Shown: one piece after another, positions 41,836 through 49,058 of the stretch | How positions within the stretch are numbered: the stretch's first letter is position 1 | How the letters are laid out: every line of letters starts with the position of its first letter | From: Clostridiales bacterium | GTDB taxonomy: Bacteria; Bacillota; Clostridia; Oscillospirales; Oscillospiraceae | Direction of reading: 5' to 3' | Length of the DNA: 49,058 nucleotides | Assembly (NCBI GenBank): GCA_021203185.1 | Contig: JAJQBR010000125.1 | Span: 1-49,058, forward strand | The notes under the pieces: model-generated | What the model was told of the DNA's origin: nothing | Databases searched by the model: none | The model's input: only the letters and a program-made list of their open reading frames with translations | Translations under genes and position numbers: made by a program

Positions 41836-43047
41836 TTACACTTTGATTTGCGTGAAAATATGCCCCATCTTCTTCTGTTTGGTTTTCAGATAGAAGGAGT
41901 CATACCGCTGGGGCGGCACCTCGATGGGTACCCGCTCCCGAATCTCCAGCCCGAAGCCGGACAGCCCATAGACCTTATCCGGGTTGTTGGTCAGCAGCCG
42001 CAGGGACTTCACCCCCAGGTCAGCCAGAATCTGCGCTCCCACCCAGTATTCCCGCAGGTCCGGGGCGAAACCCAACCGGACGTTGGCCTCCACTGTGTCC
42101 AGCCCCTGCTCTTGCAGCTCGTAGGCTTTCAGTTTGTTGATGAGGCCGATACCCCGGCCCTCCTGCCGCATATAGAGGACGATGCCCCGGCCCTCCTGTT
42201 CCACCTGGGTCATGGCCTGCTGGAGCTGCAAGCCACAGTCGCACCGAAGGGAGCCGAAGGTGTCCCCGGTCAGACATTCCGAGTGGACCCGGCAGAGGAT
42301 GTTTTCCCCGTCGCCCAGGTCCCCTTTTACCAGAGCTAAATGATGCTCCCCGGTCAGGTCGTTGACGTAGCCGTAGATTTGGAACTCCCCGTACTGGGTG
42401 GGGAGCTGGGCGCAGGCTTCCCGAACCACGTGCTTTTCGTGGATCCGCAGATAGTCCTGGAGGTCGTGGATGGTGACGACCTTCAGCCCCAGCTCCTTCG
42501 ACAGCGCCAACAGCTCGGTGGTGCGCATCATGGTGCCGTCCTCCCGCATGATTTCGCAGCACAGGCCGCACTCCTCCAGCCCCGCCAGGCGGCAGAGATC
42601 CACCGTGGCCTCGGTGTGACCGTTGCGGGTTAGCACGCCGCCCCGCCGGGCTACCAGTGGGAACACATGGCCGGGGCGGCGCAGCTCCTTCGGCCTGGTG
42701 GCCGGATCCACGCACTTACGGCAGGTGTACCCCCGCTCGGCGGCGGAGATGCCGGTGGTAGTGTCCACATGGTCGATGGACACGGTGAAGGCGGTGGAGT
42801 GGTTGTCAGTGTTCACCTTGACCATCTGCTCCAGGCCCAGCCGGGCCGCCACTGCCGCGCTCATGGGGGTGCAAATCAGCCCTTTGGCGTGGACAGCCAT
42901 AAAGTTGACGTTCTCCGTGGTGGCAAACTGGGCCGCGCAGATCATGTCTCCCTCGTTTTCCCGGTCCGGGTCGTCGATGACGACGATGATGCGCCCGGCT
43001 CGCAGGTCGTCCAGCGCCTCGTCAATGGTGTTGTATTCGCGTTGCAT
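41836..43047 (-). CDS. ribBA: bifunctional DHBP synthase / GTP cyclohydrolase II
   Basis: The 403-residue fused protein supplies both starting compounds of riboflavin. The N half (about 1-205) is DHBP synthase with [10 protein letters not shown] and RPGHVFPL. The C half is GTP cyclohydrolase II with [10 protein letters not shown], the zinc-cysteine cluster [15 protein letters not shown], and [13 protein letters not shown] at 43047 has AGGAGG 8 bases upstream; 13 bases after ribE. Confidence 0.97.
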   Translation of the reverse strand: MQREYNTIDEALDDLRAGRIIVVIDDPDRENEGDMICAAQFATTENVNFMAVHAKGLICTPMSAAVAARLGLEQMVKVNTDNHSTAFTVSIDHVDTTTGISAAERGYTCRKCVDPATRPKELRRPGHVFPLVARRGGVLTRNGHTEATVDLCRLAGLEECGLCCEIMREDGTMMRTTELLALSKELGLKVVTIHDLQDYLRIHEKHVVREACAQLPTQYGEFQIYGYVNDLTGEHHLALVKGDLGDGENILCRVHSECLTGDTFGSLRCDCGLQLQQAMTQVEQEGRGIVLYMRQEGRGIGLINKLKAYELQEQGLDTVEANVRLGFAPDLREYWVGAQILADLGVKSLRLLTNNPDKVYGLSGFGLEIRERVPIEVPPQRYDSFYLKTKQKKMGHIFTQIKV

Positions 43048-43060
43048 ATGCGTTCCCTCC

Positions 43061-43711
43061 TTAAAATCCGTACTCTTTCAAAAAATCCATGGTCAGCGCG
43101 CTTTCCGCCGGGGGTTCGGCTGACGGTCTGTGCAACAGCTTTTCCACGTATTTCCCAACGACGTCCGTCTCCAGGTTGACCACGTCCCCCGGCTTTTTTC
43201 GCAGAAGGGTGGTCTCCGCCCCAGTGTGGGGGATGATGGACACCTGAAAGTCCCGCTCCGTCACCTCCGCCACAGTCAAGCTGACACCGTCAATGGCGAT
43301 GGAGCCTTTCTCCACCACCAGCCGCAGAAGTTCCGCCCCGGCGCGTATTTTGACCCAGACAGCGTTTTCCTCCCGCCGCAGGGCGGCGACGGCGCCGGTG
43401 CCGTCGATGTGACCGGCCACCAGATGCCCCCCAAAGCGCCCATCGGCGGGCATGGCCCGCTCCAAATTCACCAGATCCCCGGGGCGACAGCTTCCCAAAC
43501 TGCTGCGGCGGGCGGTCTCGGCCATGATGTCCGCCGTGAAGCCGTCCGGCCCCAGGGCGATGACCGTCAGGCACACGCCGTTTACGGCGATGCTGTCGCC
43601 GATTTTCGTCCCCTCCAGCACCTTCTTCGCCCGGATGGAAAGCTGCCCGGAGATACCGCCCAGCGTCAGCCGCCGAACGCTGCCCAATTCCTCAATCAGT
43701 CCTGTAAACAT
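43061..43711 (-). CDS. ribE: riboflavin synthase alpha chain
   Basis: Dismutates lumazine to riboflavin. The 216-residue protein has two Lum_binding barrels; [12 protein letters not shown] opens the first, and VNGVCLTV and IDGVSLTV are the paired motifs. ATG at 43711 overlaps the end of ribD by 20 bases with AAGGAGG inside ribD. Confidence 0.96.
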   Translation of the reverse strand: MFTGLIEELGSVRRLTLGGISGQLSIRAKKVLEGTKIGDSIAVNGVCLTVIALGPDGFTADIMAETARRSSLGSCRPGDLVNLERAMPADGRFGGHLVAGHIDGTGAVAALRREENAVWVKIRAGAELLRLVVEKGSIAIDGVSLTVAEVTERDFQVSIIPHTGAETTLLRKKPGDVVNLETDVVGKYVEKLLHRPSAEPPAESALTMDFLKEYGF

Positions 43712-44804
43712 CCTCTGTCCTCCTTACCCGGTAGTCCAGCAACAGGTCGTCCCCGATTTGGGCAACCTCCGCCAGTTCCAATTGCCACGCCTCGTCCGGC
43801 AGGGCCACGCCAGCCCCCTCCACCGGGGATTTGCTGCCCCCGCCGAACAGCTTTGGGGCCACGAACGCCCTGATCTCCCGGACAATACCCGCTCGCAGCG
43901 CGCTCTCGTTCAAGGTACCGCCGCCCTCCAGCAAAACGCTGTCGATGCCCATGGCGCCCAGCTCCTTCATCAGCGCAGGGAGATTTACTTTCCCATCGTC
44001 GGCAGGGCAGGGGAGTACCTGCACTCCCAGATTTTCCAACGCCGCTTCTTTCAACCGGTCGGGACACGCGGCGCAGGCCACGATGGTTTTGTATTGCCGT
44101 GCAGTGGCGCAGATTTGACTGTCCAGGGGGATGCGCAGGCGGCTGTCGCAGACAATGCGAACCGGGCTGCGCCTGCCCTCCAGCCGCACGTTCAGCAAGG
44201 GGTCGTCCGCCAGAACGGTGCCAATGCCCGCCATAATGCCGGAGTAGGTGGCCCGCAGCTCCTGCACCTTCTGCCGGGCCGGTTCCCCGGTGATCCACCT
44301 GGAAGCCCCGGTGCGGGTGGCGATTTTGCCGTCCGCAGTCATGGCGTATTTCATCACCACATAGGGGGTTTTGGTGGTGATATAGTGGAAAAACACCAGG
44401 TTCAGCCGGTCGCACTCATCCCGCAGGAAGTCCTCTGTCACCTGTACGCCGTTTTTTCGGAGCATCTGCACCCCCTTGCCCGCCACCAGCGGGTTGGGGT
44501 CTCTTGAACCGACAAAAACCTTCTTGATGCCGCTCTCCAGAATCGCCTGGGTGCAGGGGGGCTGCCGCCCATAGTGACAGCATGGTTCCAGCGTCACATA
44601 CATGGCGGCTCCCTGGGCGCTCCCCCGGAGGGAGGCCAGGGCGCTCCGCTCCGCGTGGAGGCCGCCATATCTGGCGTGATAACCCTCGCCGATGATTTCT
44701 CCGTCTTTGACGATGACTGCCCCTACCAACGGGTTGGGGTTGGTCCAGCCGGTTCCACGCCGGGCAAGCTCAATGGCCTGGCGCATAAAATCCTGGTCTG
44801 TCAT
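43692..44804 (-). CDS. ribD: bifunctional pyrimidine deaminase/reductase
   Basis: Carries out steps two and three of riboflavin synthesis. The 370-residue protein has the zinc deaminase motif HAERSA and PCCHYGRQPPC in the N third and a reductase domain with TADGKIATRTG and GGGTLNES after it. ATG at 44804 is the family start; the longer frame runs to 44840 without support. It heads the operon after the FMN riboswitch. Confidence 0.96.
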   Translation of the reverse strand: MTDQDFMRQAIELARRGTGWTNPNPLVGAVIVKDGEIIGEGYHARYGGLHAERSALASLRGSAQGAAMYVTLEPCCHYGRQPPCTQAILESGIKKVFVGSRDPNPLVAGKGVQMLRKNGVQVTEDFLRDECDRLNLVFFHYITTKTPYVVMKYAMTADGKIATRTGASRWITGEPARQKVQELRATYSGIMAGIGTVLADDPLLNVRLEGRRSPVRIVCDSRLRIPLDSQICATARQYKTIVACAACPDRLKEAALENLGVQVLPCPADDGKVNLPALMKELGAMGIDSVLLEGGGTLNESALRAGIVREIRAFVAPKLFGGGSKSPVEGAGVALPDEAWQLELAEVAQIGDDLLLDYRVRRTEDVYRTD

Positions 44805-44881
44805 GGTTTCGCCTGCCTTTCGTTTTAAATAACACAGCACGATTAGAGCGATACTGCGTTAGTATCTCCACTGTCGCGCAC

Positions 44882-44921
44882 AAAAAACGCGTCCTGTGGG
44901 AAACTGCTCCACAGGACGCGT
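44882..44921 (-). terminator. terminator of the FMN riboswitch
   Basis: A perfect 13-base stem (44887-44899 with 44909-44921) with a 9-base loop, followed in transcription by TTTTTT. It would end transcription when FMN is bound. It lies some 140 bases after the aptamer. Confidence 0.85.
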
Positions 44922-45061
44922 TGGTTCGCGCAAGCTAACTTTCGCCTGCCACGACTGCGCTTCTGAAACAAAAAAGCTCTGAAATGGCATCCCATCCCAG
45001 AGCGCGGACTGCCTCTCCATGCGGCCTGACGGCACAGACAAAGGGAGTACGGTCACTTTCT

Positions 45062-45163
45062 TCTTTCATCCAGACTATACTGTCGGCCCCGGAGTTCCAC
45101 CGGATCATGCCTTTCGGCTCGCGGGCTGTACCGCCGGTAGGGACTTGCACCCTGCCCTGAAGA
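45062..45163 (-). promoter_or_regulatory. FMN riboswitch (RFN element)
   Basis: Minus-strand sequence holds the conserved RFN blocks: CAGGGCAGGGTG, CCCTACCGGCGGTA, GCCCGCGAGC, and GCCGACAGTATAGTC then GGATG. It controls ribDEBAH by FMN feedback. Confidence 0.93.
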
Positions 45164-45184
45164 ATTATTCCGTTCACAAGGAGC

Positions 45185-45213
45185 ATTATACGCCGTCTGG
45201 GGCCGCTTGTAAA
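45185..45213 (-). promoter_or_regulatory. promoter of the rib operon
   Basis: Minus-strand TTTACA, 17 bases, TATAAT. Confidence 0.75.
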
Positions 45214-45247
45214 CCCCTAAAACGCATAAAAATAGAAGAAAAAAAGA

Positions 45248-45276
45248 TTGACAACCGCCGCAGGGCGTGCTATAAT
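45248..45276 (+). promoter_or_regulatory. consensus promoter for the rpmG-secE-nusG operon
   Basis: TTGACA, 17 bases, TATAAT: exact sigma-70 consensus. It is followed by a 255-base leader. A CCGCAGG/CCTGCGG hairpin with AATTTT lies at 45403-45421 and may be a weak attenuator. Confidence 0.85.
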
Positions 45277-45539
45277 ATCTCCACCTGCGGGAAAGCGGCT
45301 TTGTTGCTGCGGGTTTTTTAGCCCGTGCCATCCCTTTCCAGGCCACAAGCAGACCAGCGCAGGGAGGCAAAACCGATTGCCGAACCCCTCTTAATAACGT
45401 TGCCGCAGGGATTTCCTGCGGAATTTTGTGCCGGAGTTCGACAGTATCAGCCTGTTTCAGGTCAATCTGCCGGAAATCCGGCGTTTTAATGTTTTGATTG
45501 ACAGGGAACAGATCCCACAAACCTAAGGAGGTGCCGAAT

Positions 45540-45710
45540 ATGGCCAAAGCGAAAGGCGTTGCGCGTGTGAAAGTCACGCTCCGCTGCAGCGAGTGCAAGC
45601 AGAGGAACTACAACACCATGAAGAACAAGAAAAACACCCCTGACCGCCTGAAGATGAAGAAGTATTGCCCCTTCTGCAAGAAGCACACGGAACACACGGA
45701 AACCAAGTAA
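45540..45710 (+). CDS. rpmG: large ribosomal subunit protein bL33 (zinc form)
   Basis: A 56-residue protein of the 50S subunit with two zinc pairs, CSEC and CPFC, so it is the zinc-binding form. ATG at 45540 has AAGGAGG 8 bases upstream. Confidence 0.95.
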   Translation: MAKAKGVARVKVTLRCSECKQRNYNTMKNKKNTPDRLKMKKYCPFCKKHTEHTETK

Positions 45711-45740
45711 GTGTGCTGTTAATGAGGAAAGGTGCGTATC

Positions 45741-46016
45741 ATGGCTAAAAAAGCAAAAGAACCCAAGGCCAAAGTTGACAAAAAAGGGAAGGAAAAGAAA
45801 CCTAACTGGTTTGTCCGCCATTGGCGTTCTCTGAGAAACTGGGCCCATGAAACAAAACTGGAGCTGAAGAAAGTCCACTGGCCCAAGCGGAACGAACTGT
45901 TCAAGGCGTGTGCGGCGGTGCTGGTGTGCATCCTGGTGGTGGGCGTGTTCGTCTGGGTGCTGGACGCGGTGGCCGCTGCAGTCATCAACGCTCTGCTCCA
46001 CCTGTTCCAGGGCTGA
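45741..46016 (+). CDS. secE: preprotein translocase subunit SecE
   Basis: A 91-residue SecE with a lysine-rich N half, the conserved WPKRNEL segment and one membrane helix (residues about 60-85), the short Gram-positive form. ATG at 45741 has GGAAAGG upstream. Confidence 0.93.
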   Translation: MAKKAKEPKAKVDKKGKEKKPNWFVRHWRSLRNWAHETKLELKKVHWPKRNELFKACAAVLVCILVVGVFVWVLDAVAAAVINALLHLFQG

Positions 46017-46027
46017 GGTAAATCGAC

Positions 46028-46555
46028 ATGGCTGAAACTGCGAAGTGGTATGTGGTTCACACGTATTCCGGGTACGAGAACACGGTGGCCAGCACGATTA
46101 CCAAGCACGTCGATAACCGCAATCTGCGCGACCTGATCCAGCAGGTCGAAATCCCCATGGAAACCGTCACCGAGATCACCGACAACGGCCCCAAAACCGT
46201 GGAGCGCAAAACGTTCCCCGGTTACGTGCTGGTGAAGATGATTTTGACCGACGAGACCTGGCACATCGTCCGCAACATCCGCGGCGTGACAGGCTTTGTC
46301 GGTTCCGGCAACAAGGCCATCCCCCTGACTGATGAAGAGGTCAAGGCGATGGGCATGGAAAAACACGAGATTTCCGTGGGCTACAACGCTGGCGACAGCG
46401 TGAAAATCACAGGCGGGGCGCTTTCGTCCTTCCTGGGTGTGGTGGAAGAGGTCGATGTGGACCGGGAGAAGGTCCGCGTGGTCGTGTCCATGTTCGGCCG
46501 GGAGACCCCGGTGGAGCTGGATCTGGATCAGGTAGAGCTGATTCAGGAGGACTGA
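46028..46555 (+). CDS. nusG: transcription termination/antitermination factor NusG
   Basis: A 175-residue Nus[17 protein letters not shown] opens the NGN domain, [11 protein letters not shown] follows, and the KOW domain is [20 protein letters not shown]. Twelve bases after secE. Confidence 0.96.
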   Translation: MAETAKWYVVHTYSGYENTVASTITKHVDNRNLRDLIQQVEIPMETVTEITDNGPKTVERKTFPGYVLVKMILTDETWHIVRNIRGVTGFVGSGNKAIPLTDEEVKAMGMEKHEISVGYNAGDSVKITGGALSSFLGVVEEVDVDREKVRVVVSMFGRETPVELDLDQVELIQED

Positions 46556-46607
46556 CCCCAGCCGCCGCAACACACAAGAGTATGAAACTAATAAGGAGGT
46601 ATTCCTC

Positions 46608-47045
46608 GTGGCACCTGCGAAAAAGAAGAAAATCACCGGCTATGTGAAGCTGCAAATCCCCGCCGGCAAGGCGACTCCCGCTCCCCCCGTCGGCCCCGCC
46701 CTGGGCCAGCACGGCGTGAACATTGCCGCGTTCACCAAAGAGTTTAACGAGCGCACCAAGAAGGACGTGGGCATGATTATCCCCGTGATCATCACCGTCT
46801 ACGCCGACCGCTCCTTCACCTTTGTGACCAAAACGCCCCCTGCCGCCGTCCTCATCAAGAAGGCGTGCAACATCGAGACCGGCTCCGGCGTGCCCAACAA
46901 GACCAAGGTCGCTACCATCAGCAAGGCCGACGTGCAGAAGATCGCCGAGACCAAGATGCCCGACCTGAACGCCGCCTCTCTGGAGGCCGCCATGTCCATG
47001 ATCGCCGGCACCGCCCGTTCCATGGGCGTCGTCGTGGGCGACTAA
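46608..47045 (+). CDS. rplK: large ribosomal subunit protein uL11
   Basis: A 145-residue L11 of the GTPase-associated centre, with [22 protein letters not shown] near the N terminus. GTG start at 46608 with AAGGAGG upstream. Confidence 0.97.
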   Translation: MAPAKKKKITGYVKLQIPAGKATPAPPVGPALGQHGVNIAAFTKEFNERTKKDVGMIIPVIITVYADRSFTFVTKTPPAAVLIKKACNIETGSGVPNKTKVATISKADVQKIAETKMPDLNAASLEAAMSMIAGTARSMGVVVGD

Positions 47046-47060
47046 GGAGGTATGTGATCT

Positions 47061-47747
47061 ATGGGTAAGAAATACAACGACAGCCTGAAGCTGATTGAAA
47101 AAGGCAATCTTTACGATACCAGCGAGGCCCTGGATCTGGTCTGTAAGACCGCCAAGGCCAAGTTTGACGAGACCGTTGAGCTGCACCTGAAGCTGGGTGT
47201 AGACGGTCGTCACGCCGACCAGCAGGTTCGCGGCGCCATCGTGCTGCCCAACGGCACCGGCAAGAGCGTCCGGGTGCTGGTGTTCGCCAAGGACGCCCAG
47301 GCCGACGCCGCCCGGGAAGCCGGCGCGGACTACGTGGGCGACATGGACCTGGTGGAGAAGATCCAGAAGGAGAACTGGTTCGACTTCGATGTGGTCATTG
47401 CCACCCCCGACATGATGCGTTTCGTAGGCCGTCTGGGCCGTCTGCTTGGCCCTAAGGGCCTGATGCCCTCTCCCAAGTCCGGCACCGTCACCCCCGACGC
47501 GGCCAAGGCCGTCCGGGACGCCAAGGCCGGTAAGGTCGAGTACCGTCTGGACAAGACCAACATCATTCACTGCCCCATCGGCAAGGTCTCCTTCGGCACC
47601 GAGAAGCTCCAGGAGAACTTCAACGCCCTGGTGGGCGCGGTCATCAAGGCCAAGCCCGCCGCCGCCCGCGGCCAGTATATCCGCACCTGCACCGTGGCCT
47701 CCACTATGGGTCCCGGTGTCAAGGTGAACCCCGCCAAGCTGGGCTAA
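47061..47747 (+). CDS. rplA: large ribosomal subunit protein uL1
   Basis: A 228-residue L1 of the L1 stalk, with [13 protein letters not shown] at the start and [21 protein letters not shown]. It follows rplK by 15 bases. Confidence 0.97.
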   Translation: MGKKYNDSLKLIEKGNLYDTSEALDLVCKTAKAKFDETVELHLKLGVDGRHADQQVRGAIVLPNGTGKSVRVLVFAKDAQADAAREAGADYVGDMDLVEKIQKENWFDFDVVIATPDMMRFVGRLGRLLGPKGLMPSPKSGTVTPDAAKAVRDAKAGKVEYRLDKTNIIHCPIGKVSFGTEKLQENFNALVGAVIKAKPAAARGQYIRTCTVASTMGPGVKVNPAKLG

Positions 47748-47771
47748 TTCCCTCTGATTTTGGGTAAAAAT

Positions 47772-47808
47772 CATGGCGGAACGGGTTGACAAAACCCGTT
47801 CCGCCATG
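47772..47808 (+). terminator. perfect hairpin after rplA that encloses the next promoter's -35 box
   Basis: A 16-base perfect stem (47772-47787 and 47793-47808) with a 5-base loop. TTGACA at 47786-47791 lies across the loop. The T tract is weak. Confidence 0.75.
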
Positions 47809-47815
47809 CTATACT
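47786..47815 (+). promoter_or_regulatory. promoter for rplJ-rplL
   Basis: TTGACA, 18 bases, TATACT. The -35 box is inside the hairpin loop; the spacer is the right arm. Confidence 0.7.
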
Positions 47816-47823
47816 ACGTTTTG

Positions 47824-47943
47824 CGTTCAAAGACAGCAGGTTCGTGAGATCAATGGCTTGTCCGCCTGCCGAGAGTGCATCAAGACATCCCTGTTTTGCT
47901 GCTTACTGTCCTCCTGTCTTTCGACGCGGAGGATTTTCTTTTT
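47824..47943 (+). ncRNA. ribosomal protein L10 leader with terminator
   Basis: The leader shows the L10 leader pattern AGACAGCAGG and CCTGCCGAGA, then a terminator at 47909-47933 (TCCTCC/GGAGGA) followed by TTTTCTTTTT. L10-L12 binding would favour termination and limit rplJL expression. Confidence 0.8.
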
Positions 47944-47960
47944 GTGAGGTGAAAACAATT

Positions 47961-48491
47961 ATGCCTAACGCAAAGGTTCTGGAGTCCAAGAAGGCCGTCG
48001 TCGCCGCTCTGGAGGATCAGCTGAAAACCGCTCAGTCCGGTGTGCTGGTGGACTACTCCGGCATCACCGTGGAGCAGGATACCGAGCTGCGCAACATCGC
48101 CCGTCAGGCCGGTGTTTCCTACGCCGTGGTGAAGAACACCATGGTGCGCCGCGCTCTGGATGACGCGGGTCTGTCCGCTCTGGATGAGGTGCTGCACGGC
48201 AACACGTCTCTGGCCACCGGCACAGAGGACCCCATCGCTCCCATCAAGGTCATCGCTGACTACGCCAAGAAGATGGGCGACGATAAGTTCCACATCAAGG
48301 CCGCTTTCATGGAAGGCAAGGTGCTGTCTGAAGCTGAGATCGCTCAGATGTCCACGCTGTCCTCCAAGAAGGATCTGCAAGCCCAGGTCATGGGTACCCT
48401 GCTGGCTCCCATCACCAGCCTGGCCGCCGTCATCGCCGCCATCGCCGAGAGCAAGGGCGGCGCCGCCGAGGAGGCTCCCGCTGCCGAATAA
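47961..48491 (+). CDS. rplJ: large ribosomal subunit protein uL10
   Basis: A 176-residue L10 that carries the L12 stalk. It begins MPNAKVLESKKAVVAAL and has GVLVDYSGITVEQDTELR. ATG at 47961 has GTGAGGTG upstream; a longer frame from 47844 crosses the leader. Confidence 0.96.
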   Translation: MPNAKVLESKKAVVAALEDQLKTAQSGVLVDYSGITVEQDTELRNIARQAGVSYAVVKNTMVRRALDDAGLSALDEVLHGNTSLATGTEDPIAPIKVIADYAKKMGDDKFHIKAAFMEGKVLSEAEIAQMSTLSSKKDLQAQVMGTLLAPITSLAAVIAAIAESKGGAAEEAPAAE

Positions 48492-48566
48492 GTTCGGCCC
48501 CTTTTGCCGGGCAAACTCATCCCGGCCACCTACTTTTGAATTTACTCTATTTAGGAGGTAATTACC

Positions 48567-48944
48567 ATGTCTGAGAAAATCGATGCCATCGTTGAAGAAG
48601 TAAAGGCTCTGTCCGTCCTGGAGCTGTCCGAGCTGGTCAAGGCTCTGGAGGAGACCTTCGGTGTTTCCGCCGCCGCTATGGCTGCCCCCGCCGCTGGTGC
48701 TGCCGCTGCCGAGCCTGTGGAAGAAAAGACCGAGTTCGACGTCGTCCTGGTTGGCCTGGCTGACCCCAAGGGTAAGATCAAGGTCATCAAGGCTGTCCGC
48801 GAGATCACCGGTCTGGGCCTGGCCGACGCCAAGGCTGCTGTCGAGAACGCCCCCACCACTCTGAAAGAGGCCGCTTCCAAGGAAGACGCCGACGCTCTGA
48901 AGGAGAAGGTCGAGGCCGTCGGCGGCAAGGTCGAGCTGAAGTAA
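48567..48944 (+). CDS. rplL: large ribosomal subunit protein bL12
   Basis: A 125-residue L7/L12 with the N-terminal dimerisation domain, an Ala-rich hinge (about 36-52), and a C-terminal domain with KTEFDVVL and [20 protein letters not shown] at 48567 has AGGAGG upstream. The usual next gene, rpoB, is not reached. Confidence 0.97.
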   Translation: MSEKIDAIVEEVKALSVLELSELVKALEETFGVSAAAMAAPAAGAAAAEPVEEKTEFDVVLVGLADPKGKIKVIKAVREITGLGLADAKAAVENAPTTLKEAASKEDADALKEKVEAVGGKVELK

Positions 48945-48960
48945 GATTTTTTCAAATCCA

Positions 48961-48992
48961 AAAGGACGGCTGTCAAAGGGCAGCCGCCCTTT
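48961..48992 (+). terminator. terminator after rplL
   Basis: AAAGGACGGCTG pairs with CAGCCGCCCTTT (one mismatch) with a TTTCTTCG tail. Confidence 0.7.
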
Positions 48993-49008
48993 CTTCGTCA
49001 AACAAAAA

Positions 49009-49058
49009 GGTTCTATGTCAAGAGTTGGGGTAGAGAAAAATAACACGGAATAATAGTG
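49009..49058. mobile_element. possible insertion-sequence terminus at the right edge
   Basis: AT-rich and unlike the rest of the window. GGTTCTATGTCAAGAG resembles the ends of ISL3-type elements, from memory only. It follows the rplL terminator where rpoB is expected. Confidence 0.35.

Noticed and set aside
45280-45539. Possible tRNA gene in the leader before rpmG
   Set aside because: A tRNA often lies near secE, and GTTCGA is present, but no cloverleaf or T-loop with matching acceptor stem could be formed by eye.

Overview
The window looks like a chromosomal contig from a GC-rich member of the class Clostridia, most likely a gut Oscillospiraceae-type bacterium. The reasons are GC-rich codon use with AGGAGG-type ribosome binding sites; Gram-positive regulatory RNAs (a T-box, an FMN riboswitch and a ribosomal protein L10 leader); a GatCAB amidotransferase beside an archaeal-type AspRS; and the gene order rpmG-secE-nusG-rplK-rplA-rplJ-rplL. 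Both ends carry short AT-rich stretches that resemble insertion-sequence termini, so the contig probably breaks at repeats. No phage, plasmid, CRISPR array, tRNA or rRNA was found.

Layout. 1-782: 5' part of folP and an HD-domain gene (minus). 1074-4390: minus-strand operon of a YfcE-type phosphodiesterase, coaX, a lipoprotein amidase and nagA. 4445-5425: three small unknown plus-strand genes. 5438-7558: trpS and a TagO/WecA-type transferase. 7776-11811: a compact cassette of LRR protein, VWA protein and MoxR-type ATPase. 12274-17406: a lipase-like hydrolase, aroK, a frameshifted chromate transporter gene, a HAD hydrolase and a nitrilase-family amidase. 17492-21529: pfkA, cca and a membrane-anchored Ig-like protein. 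21861-24714: YgjP-type metalloprotein, hemB and hemL. 24809-26687: a divergent LysR regulator and aldo-keto reductase pair. 26845-31763: T-box, aspS, gatC, gatA, gatB. 31816-34781: two MarR regulators around a flavodoxin and a citrate synthase gene. 34841-36212: divergent ung and mpg. 36472-39671: a membrane acyltransferase and a secreted SGNH esterase. 40021-41229: an exonuclease-BRCT protein. 41311-45213: ribDE-BA-H under an FMN riboswitch. 45248-48992: the ribosomal protein, SecE and NusG region.

How genes work together. The aspS-gatCAB operon has every part needed to make Asn-tRNA(Asn), and possibly Gln-tRNA(Gln), by transamidation, controlled by a T-box. The rib operon makes riboflavin under FMN feedback. 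TagO/WecA, the amidase, the Ig-like protein and the acyltransferase/esterase pair concern the cell envelope. ung and mpg are both base-excision repair glycosylases and share one short divergent promoter region.

The least explained parts are the LRR-VWA-MoxR cassette, the translationally coupled acyltransferase/esterase pair, the three small genes at 4445-5425, and a family of about 190-240 bp non-coding elements with conserved terminal inverted repeats, two of which show probable target-site duplications. All assignments come from reading motifs by eye. No database search was run.
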